A stretch of 37,126 nucleotides of DNA, taken from assembly GCA_031280825.1 (NCBI GenBank), contig JAITGE010000009.1, positions 1 to 37,126 of the forward strand. The letters are read 5' to 3'. Of this stretch, positions 8,034 through 15,463 are shown piece after piece (position 1 is the first letter of the stretch; each line of letters opens with the position of its first letter). The DNA comes from Oscillospiraceae bacterium. GTDB taxonomy: Bacteria; Bacillota; Clostridia; Oscillospirales; Acutalibacteraceae. The position numbers and the translations under genes are program-made. The notes under the pieces were generated by a model. That model was not told the DNA's origin. It saw only the letters and a list, made by a program, of their open reading frames with translations, and did no database searches.

Positions 8034-9458
8034 ATGGAACAAATTTCAGCCTTTTTCCACAGGCTTTCGTTGGATTTTTTTGCGTTTTTTGATCAGGGTG
8101 CGGATTGGGTCGCCCGGCGTGTGGCGGCTCTGATCGGCGCGATCATGTTCGCTGTCGCGCCGACAATGCCGGCGTATCTGGCAAACCAGTTCGGGCCTGG
8201 GCTGGCGGTGCTGCCCTGGTATGCCGCAACGGGCGTGATCCGTCCCCGCACAAACGATAAGGTGGACGCCTTCAACGAAAAAGTGGACGGCTTTATGCGC
8301 GGTGTAACGCACGTGGATTCTGAACCCGACAGCGCCGTCTGGAAGGCAAGCAACTTCAATTGGGCGACACTGAGCGATCTGCCCATGCCGGTTTTGGCGG
8401 ATGGGAATGAGAATCCGGAATATATCGCTTATATTGCGCGCTGCCGCGTTTGGAAGGAAGCCGGCACAAGCATCAAGGTCGTCACGCCCTATCCGATCGC
8501 CTATTCGCGCATTGGCATTGACCCGCGCACGGAAGAAGGCGTTGAGCGTGTGCGTGAAATCGCCCGCAAAATCATCCGCGATTTGCGCGACTGTGTGGGC
8601 GCGATCCAAATCAGCAACGAGCTGAGCGTGCCGCGCTTCAACACCGTTTTGGAAGCCGACGGCAGCGAGGTGAGCTTAACCGCAGAGCAAGCGGCGGTGT
8701 TTTTGGGCGAGCAGGGGAAGGCGATGGCGGAAGAAGGCAAGGGCAACGTGATTGTCGGCTGGAACAACGTCGCTCCGGGCTTTGATATCCACATGGCGAT
8801 GAAGCCTTGGTTTCAGTATTTTGATTACGTCGGGCTGGATATGTATCTTGGTATGTGGTTCCCCACGGGCAATTGGCCGTTCCTGTTTGAGCTGATGCTG
8901 GATATGCTCTGGTCCTATGTCCAATTGCCGATTGTGTTCTGCGAAATTGGCTACACCAGCTTTGGCACGCCAAAAACGCAGGCGGAAAAGGACGCCCATA
9001 TTGCCCTGCTGACTGGCGGCGCGTATACCAGCGAAGCGGACGCCAAAGCAAATATCGCGGATTTTATTACCCGGTTACCGCAAGTTATGCAGGACACCAT
9101 CCGGCGCGACGCGGCGGGGAACGAGGAATACTTCGTCTTTGACCCAAAATCGGATTTTTATAACCATCTCTTTAAGCAAATGGCGGAGGGACATGTCATC
9201 AGCGGTTACCCGCACAGTGAAAAAGGGCAGGCTGATTTTTATCAGGATATGATCCCGCGTATTGTGAAAAACCGTCCCTATTTGCGCGGCATGCTGATCC
9301 ATTGCTGGTCAGATTCCAACGGCACGTGCTATTATTGCGGGCAGGAGGATTGCCCAAGCGAAGACGGGCTTGGCTTGGTGATCCTTGACAATGAAGGCAA
9401 CGCCAGCCCAAAGCTGGGCTACTATACTGCGCGCGAAGCCCTGCGCAATGTAAAATAG
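8034..9458 (+). CDS. Membrane-anchored clan GH-A-like glycoside hydrolase
   Basis: A 474-aa protein with one N-terminal membrane segment (about 30-50), then a TIM-barrel-like domain (about 85-470). Two clan GH-A signatures are visible: QISNELS with a candidate acid/base Glu196 after Asn195 (end of strand 4) and IVFCEIGYTS with a candidate nucleophile Glu304 (strand 7). VGLDMYLGMW and HCWSDS fit strands 6 and 8. I cannot place it in a named GH family. A Cys-rich insertion (CYYCGQEDC) near the C-terminus is unusual and could bind metal or form disulfides. It is the second gene of the DUF4474 pair. Substrate unknown. Confidence 0.7.
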   Translation: MEQISAFFHRLSLDFFAFFDQGADWVARRVAALIGAIMFAVAPTMPAYLANQFGPGLAVLPWYAATGVIRPRTNDKVDAFNEKVDGFMRGVTHVDSEPDSAVWKASNFNWATLSDLPMPVLADGNENPEYIAYIARCRVWKEAGTSIKVVTPYPIAYSRIGIDPRTEEGVERVREIARKIIRDLRDCVGAIQISNELSVPRFNTVLEADGSEVSLTAEQAAVFLGEQGKAMAEEGKGNVIVGWNNVAPGFDIHMAMKPWFQYFDYVGLDMYLGMWFPTGNWPFLFELMLDMLWSYVQLPIVFCEIGYTSFGTPKTQAEKDAHIALLTGGAYTSEADAKANIADFITRLPQVMQDTIRRDAAGNEEYFVFDPKSDFYNHLFKQMAEGHVISGYPHSEKGQADFYQDMIPRIVKNRPYLRGMLIHCWSDSNGTCYYCGQEDCPSEDGLGLVILDNEGNASPKLGYYTAREALRNVK

Positions 9459-9469
9459 AGCAGAGAACA

Positions 9470-9512
9470 AAAGAGGCCGGCAAGCACCGCAATGCTTGCC
9501 GGCCTCTTTTTT
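9470..9512. terminator. Strong bidirectional intrinsic terminator
   Basis: A perfect 16-bp stem (9471-9486 with 9493-9508) around a 6-nt loop, followed by T6 on the plus strand. On the minus strand the stem is followed by TTTTGTT. It ends the DUF4474/GH-A pair and probably the convergent mmsA-thiG transcript too. Confidence 0.93.
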
Positions 9513-9537
9513 GTTGAACCGGATACAGACGCGCGCA

Positions 9538-10305
9538 CTATTCCAAAAAACCGGTGAGAGGGCTGGACGCTTCCGCCGCGCCCTCCAGCACGCGCCCCGG
9601 GCAGGCAAGATATGCCAGCCGCCCGGCCTTGATTGCCGCGCGGAAGGCCGCCGCCATTTGCGCCGCGTCACCCGCCGTGGCGACCGCCGTGTTTGCCATT
9701 ACGGCGGCACAGCCCAGTTCCATAGCTTCGCAAGCCTGCGAGGGCTTGCCAATGCCCGCATCCACGATGATGGGAAGATCAATTTCTTCCACGAGAATGC
9801 GCACGAAATCCCGCGTCAGCAGACCCTTATTGCTGCCGATGGGCGCACCCAGAGGCATCACCGCCGCTGCGCCCGCCGCCTGCAGCGCCCGCGCCGTCGC
9901 CAAATCGGGGTACACGTACGGTAACACATGAAAGCCTTCCGCGGCAAGGCTTTCCGTCGCTTTCACCGTTTCGGCATTTTCGGGCAAAAGATATTTCGCG
10001 TCGCGAATCACCTCGATTTTCACATAATCGCCGCAGCCCAGCGCCCGCGCCAGCCGCGCGATGCGCACGGCTTCTTCCGCGTTGCGCGCGCCGCTGGTGT
10101 TGGGCAGCAGCGTCAGCCCCGGGGGGATGAAATCAAGGATATTCTCCTCACCGCCGGCGTTTGCGCGGCGCAACGCGAGGGTAATCATCTCTGCGCCGCC
10201 GTGCTCGGCGACCGCGCGGATCAGCGGCAGCGAAAACTTGCCGCTGCCCAAAATGAAGCGGGAAGCGAAGACCTTTCCGCCCAAAACAAACGCGTCGTCC
10301 GTCAT
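9538..10305 (-). CDS. thiG: Thiazole synthase ThiG
   Basis: A 255-aa (beta/alpha)8 barrel that builds the thiazole phosphate of thiamine from deoxyxylulose phosphate, a glycine- or tyrosine-derived imine and ThiS thiocarboxylate. Lys96 in DYVKIEVI is the expected Schiff-base lysine. Other family blocks: [28 protein letters not shown] and [18 protein letters not shown]. The start MTDDAF at 10305 is preferred to an upstream in-frame start that overlaps mmsA; the ribosome site (AAAGGA, 11-12 bases away) is mediocre. It follows mmsA by 44 bp. No thiS, thiF, thiH or thiO is in the window and no TPP riboswitch is seen upstream of the pair. Confidence 0.95.
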   Translation of the reverse strand: MTDDAFVLGGKVFASRFILGSGKFSLPLIRAVAEHGGAEMITLALRRANAGGEENILDFIPPGLTLLPNTSGARNAEEAVRIARLARALGCGDYVKIEVIRDAKYLLPENAETVKATESLAAEGFHVLPYVYPDLATARALQAAGAAAVMPLGAPIGSNKGLLTRDFVRILVEEIDLPIIVDAGIGKPSQACEAMELGCAAVMANTAVATAGDAAQMAAAFRAAIKAGRLAYLACPGRVLEGAAEASSPLTGFLE

Positions 10306-10349
10306 GATAATGCTATCCTTTGCAATACTTTTCGGCGTGCCAACGCGCC

Positions 10350-11855
10350 TTAGATCGTCCCGTCCCAAGTGGTTGTGGTTTTCTTTTTGGCTTCCGCACC
10401 GTCAAACCAGCGGGTGGTGACGACCTTTGTTTCGGTATAAAAACGGTAGGCGTCCTTACCCAAGCAATGTGCGTCGCCAAAAAATGAATTTTTGTGCCCG
10501 CTGAAGGGGAACACACCCACCGGCACGGGGATGCCCACGTTTACGCCGACCATGCCGCCATCGGTGCGGCGGGCAAATTCACGGGCATAATAGCCGCTTT
10601 GCGTAAAAATCACCGATCCGTTGGCAAAGGGGTTTTCGTTCATCAGCGCCAGACCGGCTTCAAAATCCTTGCAGCGCTTGATGCACAAAACCGGACCAAA
10701 GATCTCCGTTTCGCCGATGGACATGCCCGGCTGCACGTGGTCAAACACGGTCGGTCCCACGAAGAAGCCGTTCTCATAGCCGGGTACGCGCACATCCCGC
10801 CCATCCAAGAGAAGCTTCGCGCCCTCGGCTACGCCCTGTGCAATGCGCCGCAGAATGCCTGCCTTGTGCGCCGCGCTGACGACGGGACCCAACTCCGTCG
10901 TTTTGTCATATGCCGCGCCGATTTTACGCTTTTTGGCTTGCTCGACAATAGCGGCGGCAAGGGCATCTGCGATGCTTTCGTGCGCGACGACCACGGGCAA
11001 CGCCATGCAGCGTTCGCCCGCGCAGCCAAAGGCGGCGTTCACAATCCCCGCAGCCGTGCGCGCAATGGGTGCGTCATCCAGCACAAGAGCGTGGTTTTTT
11101 GCTTCGCACAGCGCCTGCACACGCTTGCCCGCCGCCGCCGCCGTGGAATAAATATGCAGCCCGACCTTGGTGGTGCCAACGAAAGTTACGCCTTTGATAT
11201 CCGGGTGCGTGAGGATTGCGCTCGCCTCGTCGCGGGTGCAGGTGACGACGTTCAAAACGCCGTCCGGCAGCCCCGCTTCCTTGTAAAGCGCGGCGATGCG
11301 CATTGCCGTGCGCGGGGTTGGCGCGGCAGCCTTGAGCACCATTGTGTTTCCGCAGGCAAGGCAAACCGGCGCCATCCAGCCAAAGGGGATCATGGCAGGG
11401 AAATTGAACGGCACAATCCCCGCAAAAACGCCCAGCGGCTCGCGGTAAAGCACGGTATCAAACCCCGCGGAGGTATCCATCAGGCTTTCCCCCATCAATA
11501 GGGAAGGCGCGCTGATGGCCAGCTCCGTGCCCTCCTTTGCCTTGAGGACATCCCCCTGCGCTTCCTCCCAGCTTTTTCCGTTTTCTTCGGCGACAAGCCT
11601 CGTCAGTTCTTCCATGTGCGCAAGCAACAGCTCCCGCACACGGTAAAATATTTGGCTGCGCTTGAGCGCGGGCGTCGCCGCCCAAGCGGGGAACGCCGCT
11701 TTTGCCGCCGCGATCGCCTGCCCAACCTCCTCGCGCGGGCAGCAAGGAACGCGGCAGGTGACCTCACCCGTGCTGGGGTTGTAGGCTTCGGTGAAGCTCT
11801 GCGCGGCGGAATCAATGAACCGCCCGTTGATAAAGGGCTGAAGGGCTTGTGGCAT
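10350..11855 (-). CDS. mmsA: CoA-acylating methylmalonate-semialdehyde dehydrogenase
   Basis: A 501-aa aldehyde dehydrogenase. The signature [13 protein letters not shown] replaces the general-base Glu motif of ordinary ALDHs, and AGERCMALP carries the catalytic Cys283, both characteristic of MmsA/IolA. The enzyme converts malonate or methylmalonate semialdehyde plus CoA and NAD to acetyl- or propionyl-CoA, with CO2. It is the last step of myo-inositol (IolA) or valine catabolism. An iolE homologue at 32.5 kb makes the inositol role attractive, although the genes are 20 kb apart. AAAGGA precedes the ATG. The promoter is at 11888-11916. First gene of the mmsA-thiG transcript. Confidence 0.93.
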   Translation of the reverse strand: MPQALQPFINGRFIDSAAQSFTEAYNPSTGEVTCRVPCCPREEVGQAIAAAKAAFPAWAATPALKRSQIFYRVRELLLAHMEELTRLVAEENGKSWEEAQGDVLKAKEGTELAISAPSLLMGESLMDTSAGFDTVLYREPLGVFAGIVPFNFPAMIPFGWMAPVCLACGNTMVLKAAAPTPRTAMRIAALYKEAGLPDGVLNVVTCTRDEASAILTHPDIKGVTFVGTTKVGLHIYSTAAAAGKRVQALCEAKNHALVLDDAPIARTAAGIVNAAFGCAGERCMALPVVVAHESIADALAAAIVEQAKKRKIGAAYDKTTELGPVVSAAHKAGILRRIAQGVAEGAKLLLDGRDVRVPGYENGFFVGPTVFDHVQPGMSIGETEIFGPVLCIKRCKDFEAGLALMNENPFANGSVIFTQSGYYAREFARRTDGGMVGVNVGIPVPVGVFPFSGHKNSFFGDAHCLGKDAYRFYTETKVVTTRWFDGAEAKKKTTTTWDGTI

Positions 11856-11887
11856 GGCAATGTTCCTTTCGATCGTTCAATGGGTTT

Positions 11888-11916
11888 ATTTTATCGGATT
11901 TTCAGGCTGTTGTCAA
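11888..11916 (-). promoter_or_regulatory. Sigma-A promoter for mmsA-thiG
   Basis: TTGACA (11916-11911), a 17-bp spacer and TAAAAT (11893-11888) on the minus strand, 33 bp from the start codon. Confidence 0.78.
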
Positions 11917-11942
11917 GAGCGGAAAAGCCGAGCGAGAATGAC

Positions 11943-11972
11943 AAACGGGCGAACCGTATGGCTCGCCCGTTT
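11943..11972. terminator. Hairpin downstream of noc, possible terminator
   Basis: A 13-bp stem with one mismatch (11943-11955 with 11960-11972, GTAT loop) between the noc stop and the mmsA promoter. There is no good T-run after it on the minus strand, so it may be a factor-assisted terminator or a short intergenic repeat. AGAATGAC precedes it, as it also precedes the hairpin near 16211. Confidence 0.5.
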
Positions 11973-12031
11973 GCCGGATGTGGGGTGTGAAAGAGAAAGA
12001 AGAAAGTAAATTCATAGCGCTTGGCTTTTGC

Positions 12032-12883
12032 TTAACCCACCTTGCGCTGCGCAGGCGGCTTGACCGCCGCTTGCTTGGGGATGCGAATGGTGTATTCCAT
12101 AAAGTCGCCGCTGTCGCTGACCTCGCTTTCAGCGGGGATACCGGATTGGCGCATGACCTCAACCGCGTGGTTGATAGTGTTAACAAACAAGCGCACATCG
12201 CGCACAAGCCGGATAGACGGCGTATGTGTTTTTTTCGGTATGGGCACCGCGGCTTCACCGCAAAGCGCATCCACCAGCGCCTCCGTTTCGCTCACGTTGA
12301 GGCTCTTTGAAAGGATTACCGCCAGCGCGCGCACTTGCTGTTCCTCGCTTTCCAGCCGCAGCAGCGAACGGGCATGGCGCTCGGTCAAGCCTGCCTCCGC
12401 CATGCGTTGGCGCATCGGGTGCGGGAGCCTGAGCAGGCGCAGCTTGTTAGAAAGCGTGGAAGGCGCTTTGCCCAGCATTCGTGCCATCTGCTCCTGCGCG
12501 ACACCGCAAAGCTCCATGAGCTTCTGGATCGCCTCCGCCTCCTCAAAGCAGTCAAGATCCTGCCGCTGGAGGTTTTCAACCAGCGCAAGCACGGCGCTCG
12601 CCTCGTCGCTTGCCTCCGAAAGCAGGCAGGGTATGCGCGGCAGACCGACCAACCGGGCGGCGCGAAGCCGCCTTTCCCCCGCAATCAGCTCATAGCCGCC
12701 GCCGGGGAGCTTGCGCACAGTCAAGGGCTGCAAAATCCCGTTTTGACGAATGCTTTCGGCTAAGCCCTCCAGCTCCGCCGCGTCAAAGCTGCGGCGCGGC
12801 TGGTTTGGGTTGGGGAATATCTCTTCTGCCCGGAGCAGCAGCACAACCCCCGCCTTCGGAGCGCGTTTTTGTGTTCCCAGCAT
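12032..12883 (-). CDS. noc: Noc-type ParB-family nucleoid occlusion protein
   Basis: A 283-aa CTP-switch DNA-binding protein. The N-terminal domain has NPNQPRRSF, GERRLRAA and ENLQRQDL (CTP binding). The central helix-turn-helix includes GKAPSTLSNKLRLLRLP and TERHAR. At the positions known to separate Noc from ParB specificity it carries Lys (SNK), a basic Arg (LLR) and Arg before HAR, all Noc-like, with Pro where Noc usually has Gln. Noc blocks FtsZ assembly over DNA. The chosen ATG (12883) has GGAGG eight bases upstream and gives the length of Bacillus Noc; a TTG at 12946 with GAGGAAG is an alternative start (304 aa). It follows rsmG, the classic origin-proximal order, but no parA or parB follows. 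Confidence 0.88.
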   Translation of the reverse strand: MLGTQKRAPKAGVVLLLRAEEIFPNPNQPRRSFDAAELEGLAESIRQNGILQPLTVRKLPGGGYELIAGERRLRAARLVGLPRIPCLLSEASDEASAVLALVENLQRQDLDCFEEAEAIQKLMELCGVAQEQMARMLGKAPSTLSNKLRLLRLPHPMRQRMAEAGLTERHARSLLRLESEEQQVRALAVILSKSLNVSETEALVDALCGEAAVPIPKKTHTPSIRLVRDVRLFVNTINHAVEVMRQSGIPAESEVSDSGDFMEYTIRIPKQAAVKPPAQRKVG

Positions 12884-13001
12884 TTTTGCGGCCTCCGCTT
12901 TTTCATTCCGTGCTTTTGTTTCCGTTATTTTTATGACCCTTTGCAAGGCTCTTCCTCTTTTATCTTGCCTTGCATTTCAACTTTAGCACAAGAAAGACCG
13001 C

Positions 13002-13010
13002 TTGTCCACA
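13002..13010 (+). promoter_or_regulatory. DnaA-box-like 9-mer
   Basis: TTGTCCACA in the 173-bp gap between rsmG and noc is one base from the canonical TTATCCACA. A single isolated box proves nothing, but the rsmG-noc neighbourhood is usually close to oriC. An identical 9-mer lies at 36389-36397 over the start region of the TagF-like gene. Confidence 0.35.
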
Positions 13011-13056
13011 TTTTTCGTTCGCGGAATAACTGCACGTTCAAACGAACTTCAACAAT

Positions 13057-13785
13057 TTAAAGCGGATTTTTCAAGATAATTCCGAATTTACGCGGATATT
13101 TTGGCGGTGTTTGCGATATTTTTCGAAACAAAACACAGCAGCGCGCCCCATAAGCGGGCGCTTGCGCAGGCTGCAAAACGCCCTCGCAGCACCCGCCCAG
13201 CGTTCGGACAGCGCCAGCGACAGTGTTCAGCTCTGCTTGCACCGCCGCTTCACTGCCCTTCATAGCCGCAAACGCGCCGCCAACACGCACAAAGGGCAGG
13301 CACAGCTCACAAAGCAGCGGCAGCGGCGCTACTGCCCGCGCGGTGACAAACGCAAAGCCCTCGCGCAGCGTGCCGTGGGCGGCTTCTTCCGCGCGGGCAT
13401 GCACAACCGTCACGTTCTCCAGCGACAGGGCAGATAGCAGCAGACGCAAAAAATCCGCCTTTTTGCCTGTGGCCTCCAGCAGCGTGACGTTCAAATCGGT
13501 TCGGGCAATCGCCAGCGGCACACCGGGGAAGCCGGCGCCCGTCCCCACATCCAGCACCTGCGCGCCCCGGGCGGGCTTGAGCCAGGGGAGGAGGAGCAGG
13601 CTATCCAAAAAATGCTTTTCCACCACCTCCTCCGGCGTTGTGATGGCAGTGAGATTTTTTATTTGCGCCTGCGCGTGCAATATTTCAAAATATTGCGAAA
13701 AACGCGCGCAGGCGCGGTCGTCCAGCGCTGTGCCCAGCGTCGCCGCTCCGCTCCGCAGCAGCTCCGCAGGAAAAATCGCACACAT
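13057..13785 (-). CDS. rsmG: 16S rRNA (guanine-527-N7)-methyltransferase RsmG
   Basis: A 242-aa class I SAM methyltransferase. DVGTGAGFPG (79-88) is the SAM loop; NLTAIT and HFLDSL before it and VTARAVAPL after it are RsmG signatures. It methylates G527 of 16S rRNA; loss in other bacteria gives low-level streptomycin resistance. AGGAGG lies about four to five bases before the ATG. The C-terminus carries a roughly 20-residue basic extension (KYPRKFGIILKNPL). It lies 173 bp upstream of noc. The usual upstream neighbours mnmE and mnmG are absent. Confidence 0.95.
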   Translation of the reverse strand: MCAIFPAELLRSGAATLGTALDDRACARFSQYFEILHAQAQIKNLTAITTPEEVVEKHFLDSLLLLPWLKPARGAQVLDVGTGAGFPGVPLAIARTDLNVTLLEATGKKADFLRLLLSALSLENVTVVHARAEEAAHGTLREGFAFVTARAVAPLPLLCELCLPFVRVGGAFAAMKGSEAAVQAELNTVAGAVRTLGGCCEGVLQPAQAPAYGARCCVLFRKISQTPPKYPRKFGIILKNPL

Positions 13786-13830
13786 AGCTTCCTCCTTGCG
13801 TAATTTTCAATCACCTCTTCCGCACGGCCA

Positions 13831-13838
13831 CATATAAT
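13831..13838 (+). promoter_or_regulatory. Possible mother-cell-type promoter
   Basis: CATATAAT fits the -10 of sigma-E/K promoters and contains a sigma-A TATAAT. An AC dinucleotide 16 bp upstream (13813-13814) suits sigma-K; no sigma-A -35 is evident. Transcription would begin about where the first hairpin of the structured region begins (13846). Speculative. Confidence 0.35.
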
Positions 13839-13845
13839 GGAAACA

Positions 13846-14084
13846 GGCGGGGCTTCGGTCAGTCCGTTCCCCGCCGATGGGGAGCAAAAGATTCGCAGGC
13901 GGTTTTAGGCGCGGGTGGCGGGCGGAAAATCCGTTCGCCCGGGGAGAGCCTTCGCCGGGCGGCGCAGCGCCGCAGTCGCTTGCCGATAAAGAACGCCGGC
14001 TTGGGCGCGGCCCAACCGCGCCCGCCTGTGTTCGCTTCCCGGGGTCAACATAGCAGCGCCGCCTGACCCCGCAGCGCGGCGCTG
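13846..14084 (+). ncRNA. Hairpin-dense GC-rich leader or non-coding RNA candidate
   Basis: Within 239 bp there are at least six perfect stems: GGCGGGG/CCCCGCC (13846-13852 with 13869-13875, with an inner CGG/CCG), CGGGCG/CGCCCG (13919-13924 with 13936-13941), GCGGCG/CGCCGC (13959-13964 with 13968-13973), an 8-bp stem (14003-14010 with 14016-14023), GGGGTCA/TGACCCC (14041-14047 with 14064-14070) and a 9-bp stem (14054-14062 with 14076-14084). The last two are mutually exclusive, as in a switch. No plausible gene lies in the 362-bp gap. It could be a 5' leader of the Cys-rich protein at 14148 or a minus-strand RNA upstream of rsmG; strand assignment is inference. Confidence 0.45.
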
Positions 14085-14147
14085 ATGTGCTAACCACGGA
14101 AACCTGCGGCAACGCGAACGCACAACTATGAATAGGAGGAAAACCGA

Positions 14148-14792
14148 ATGTGTAACACCGGTACTTGTTCGTACTATGTCAACGACGTCGCCTGCGTCTC
14201 CGAATTGCCGCAGCCCGGCGTCCAGCCCATCCAGCTTTGCATTCGCTTTCGAGCTTGCACAGAGGATGGATGCCCCGTGAAGGGCGCGGTTTACCAGCTC
14301 ACGGACAGCGAAGGGAAATACGCCAACGCGATCTCCGGCGCGGATGGGCGCGTATCCTTCTGCGGCAAAATTGTTCCCGGTACATTCGTACTTACGGAGC
14401 TTGCGCCGCCCTTTGGGTATTCCACCGACGCGGAGGAGCACGAGGTGACCGTCAGCGCTTGCGGCTGCGTCATGATTGACGGCACGCCCGCGCGCAAATT
14501 CAAATCCACCAATGAAAAGAAGCCGGATCCGGAGCAGGCGCAGAGCGACCCGCCGGCAGTGGACGCGGTTGCTCCCGGCGCGAGCACCGTGACAGGCACA
14601 GGCGTCGCCGGCTGCTATGTGCAGGTCACATGGCCGGATGACAGCAAAACCTGCGCCGCCGTTTTGCGCGACGGCAGCTGGGCGCTGAATGTCCCCGATG
14701 CGCTGGAGCTTGCCGTTGACGACACCGTCAGCGCCGTGCAGAACTGCTGCGGCAAAAAGGTCAGCGCGGCGGCAGAGATCACCGTGGCATAA
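14148..14792 (+). CDS. Cys-rich SpaA-like plus Ig-like two-domain protein
   Basis: A 214-aa protein with no signal peptide or membrane segment. Residues about 25-105 form a SpaA/Cna-B prealbumin-like domain (CPVKGAVYQLTDSEGKYA; SGADGRVSF; GTFVLTELAPPFGYS). A Pro/acidic linker follows, then a bacterial Ig-like domain (about 140-214; VTGTGVAGCYVQVTWPDDS ... LRDGSWALNVPD). These domains normally occur in exported, wall-anchored proteins. Here there are 13 cysteines and no LPXTG. A cytosolic or mother-cell product crosslinked by disulfides, such as a spore-coat protein, is one reading. AGGAGG stands seven bases before the ATG. It is preceded by a hairpin-dense region and followed by its own terminator. 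Confidence 0.75.
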   Translation: MCNTGTCSYYVNDVACVSELPQPGVQPIQLCIRFRACTEDGCPVKGAVYQLTDSEGKYANAISGADGRVSFCGKIVPGTFVLTELAPPFGYSTDAEEHEVTVSACGCVMIDGTPARKFKSTNEKKPDPEQAQSDPPAVDAVAPGASTVTGTGVAGCYVQVTWPDDSKTCAAVLRDGSWALNVPDALELAVDDTVSAVQNCCGKKVSAAAEITVA

Positions 14793-14809
14793 CCAACACC
14801 GCAACAAAC

Positions 14810-14869
14810 GCGGGCTGCTATATGTTACAACGCTTGTTTGCTGTTGTCAATATAGCGGTCCGCTTTTTT
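14810..14869 (+). terminator. Two-tier intrinsic terminator
   Basis: A 13-bp imperfect stem (14810-14822 with 14851-14863), enclosing a second hairpin (ACAAC/GTTGT, within 14827-14847), is followed by T6 at 14864-14869. It ends the Cys-rich gene. Confidence 0.8.
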
Positions 14870-14940
14870 GAGGTAGCATATTGGCGCGCCGCCGCCGCAT
14901 ATCTATGGGCATGATCCACAATAGGAGGAGTGTTCGGTGC

Positions 14941-15432
14941 ATGGTTATCCGGCTGACGAAAGCGACGAAGTTCCTTTGCCTTTGCGCGCTGCTGCTGGTG
15001 AGTGTGCTCATCAGCCTGAGCACGCGGAGCATCACCGTCCATACGCCCTACGCAGGGGAACCGCAAACCGTAGCTTTGCTGCTCTACCAGAGCCTGGGTG
15101 AAGAAGCAAACGCCTTGCGCGGCGACGATGTGGCGGCGGACATGGCTTGCCTCGCGCGTGACGGCTATACCCCGCTTTCGCAGGAGGATTTGCGGGCAGT
15201 GCTGCGCAGCGAGACCAAGCTGCCGCCGCGCGCCGTCGTGCTGCTTTTTGACGACCAAGCGCCCGCCTTTACCACCGAAGCAAAGCCTGTGCTGGAAGCC
15301 TCCGCTCTGCCGTGGCTTCCCATGACGGAGCTAACGGTCATCCTTCGCGATTTGCAGCAGGCAGGCTACCCTGTCGTCCGCCTTGAGCGCGTGGCGGGGG
15401 TGGCGCTGCCGGTGCAGCTGGCGGTTGCTTGA
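14941..15432 (+). CDS. Truncated NodB-like polysaccharide deacetylase homologue
   Basis: A 163-aa protein with an N-terminal membrane anchor (about 8-28) followed by the first third of a CE4 (NodB) domain: ALLLYQSLGEE in place of the usual LMYH, DMACLARDGYTPLSQEDL, then LPPRAVVLLFDDQ in place of the catalytic LTFDDG. It stops soon after. The HxxxH metal motif and the C-terminal catalytic motifs are absent, so it cannot be an active deacetylase. The frame is intact, with no visible frameshift, so it may be a maintained pseudoenzyme. The start is ATG 14941; AGGAGG is 12 bases upstream, rather far. It ends 31 bp from the convergent beta-propeller gene, with a small hairpin between. Confidence 0.7.
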   Translation: MVIRLTKATKFLCLCALLLVSVLISLSTRSITVHTPYAGEPQTVALLLYQSLGEEANALRGDDVAADMACLARDGYTPLSQEDLRAVLRSETKLPPRAVVLLFDDQAPAFTTEAKPVLEASALPWLPMTELTVILRDLQQAGYPVVRLERVAGVALPVQLAVA

Positions 15433-15450
15433 GCCGCGCGGCAACGCGGC
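15433..15450. terminator. Small hairpin between convergent genes
   Basis: GCCGCG (15433-15438) and CGCGGC (15445-15450) form a 6-bp stem in the 31-bp convergent gap. There is no T-run on either side, so function as a terminator is doubtful. Confidence 0.3.
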
Positions 15451-15463
15451 AATTCAAACACGT

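Noticed and set aside
11856-12031. TPP riboswitch upstream of the mmsA-thiG transcript
   Set aside because: No CTGAGA or equivalent thi-box core was seen; the region holds a promoter and one simple hairpin.
13813-13838. Firm sigma-K promoter for the Cys-rich gene
   Set aside because: Only AC-N16-CATATAAT is present and the gene is more than 300 bp away, so it is kept only as a low-confidence feature.
13807-14112. 101-codon minus-strand frame in the rsmG upstream gap
   Set aside because: No family, Pro/Arg-rich, no ribosome site, and it coincides with the run of perfect hairpins, which explains the open frame better.
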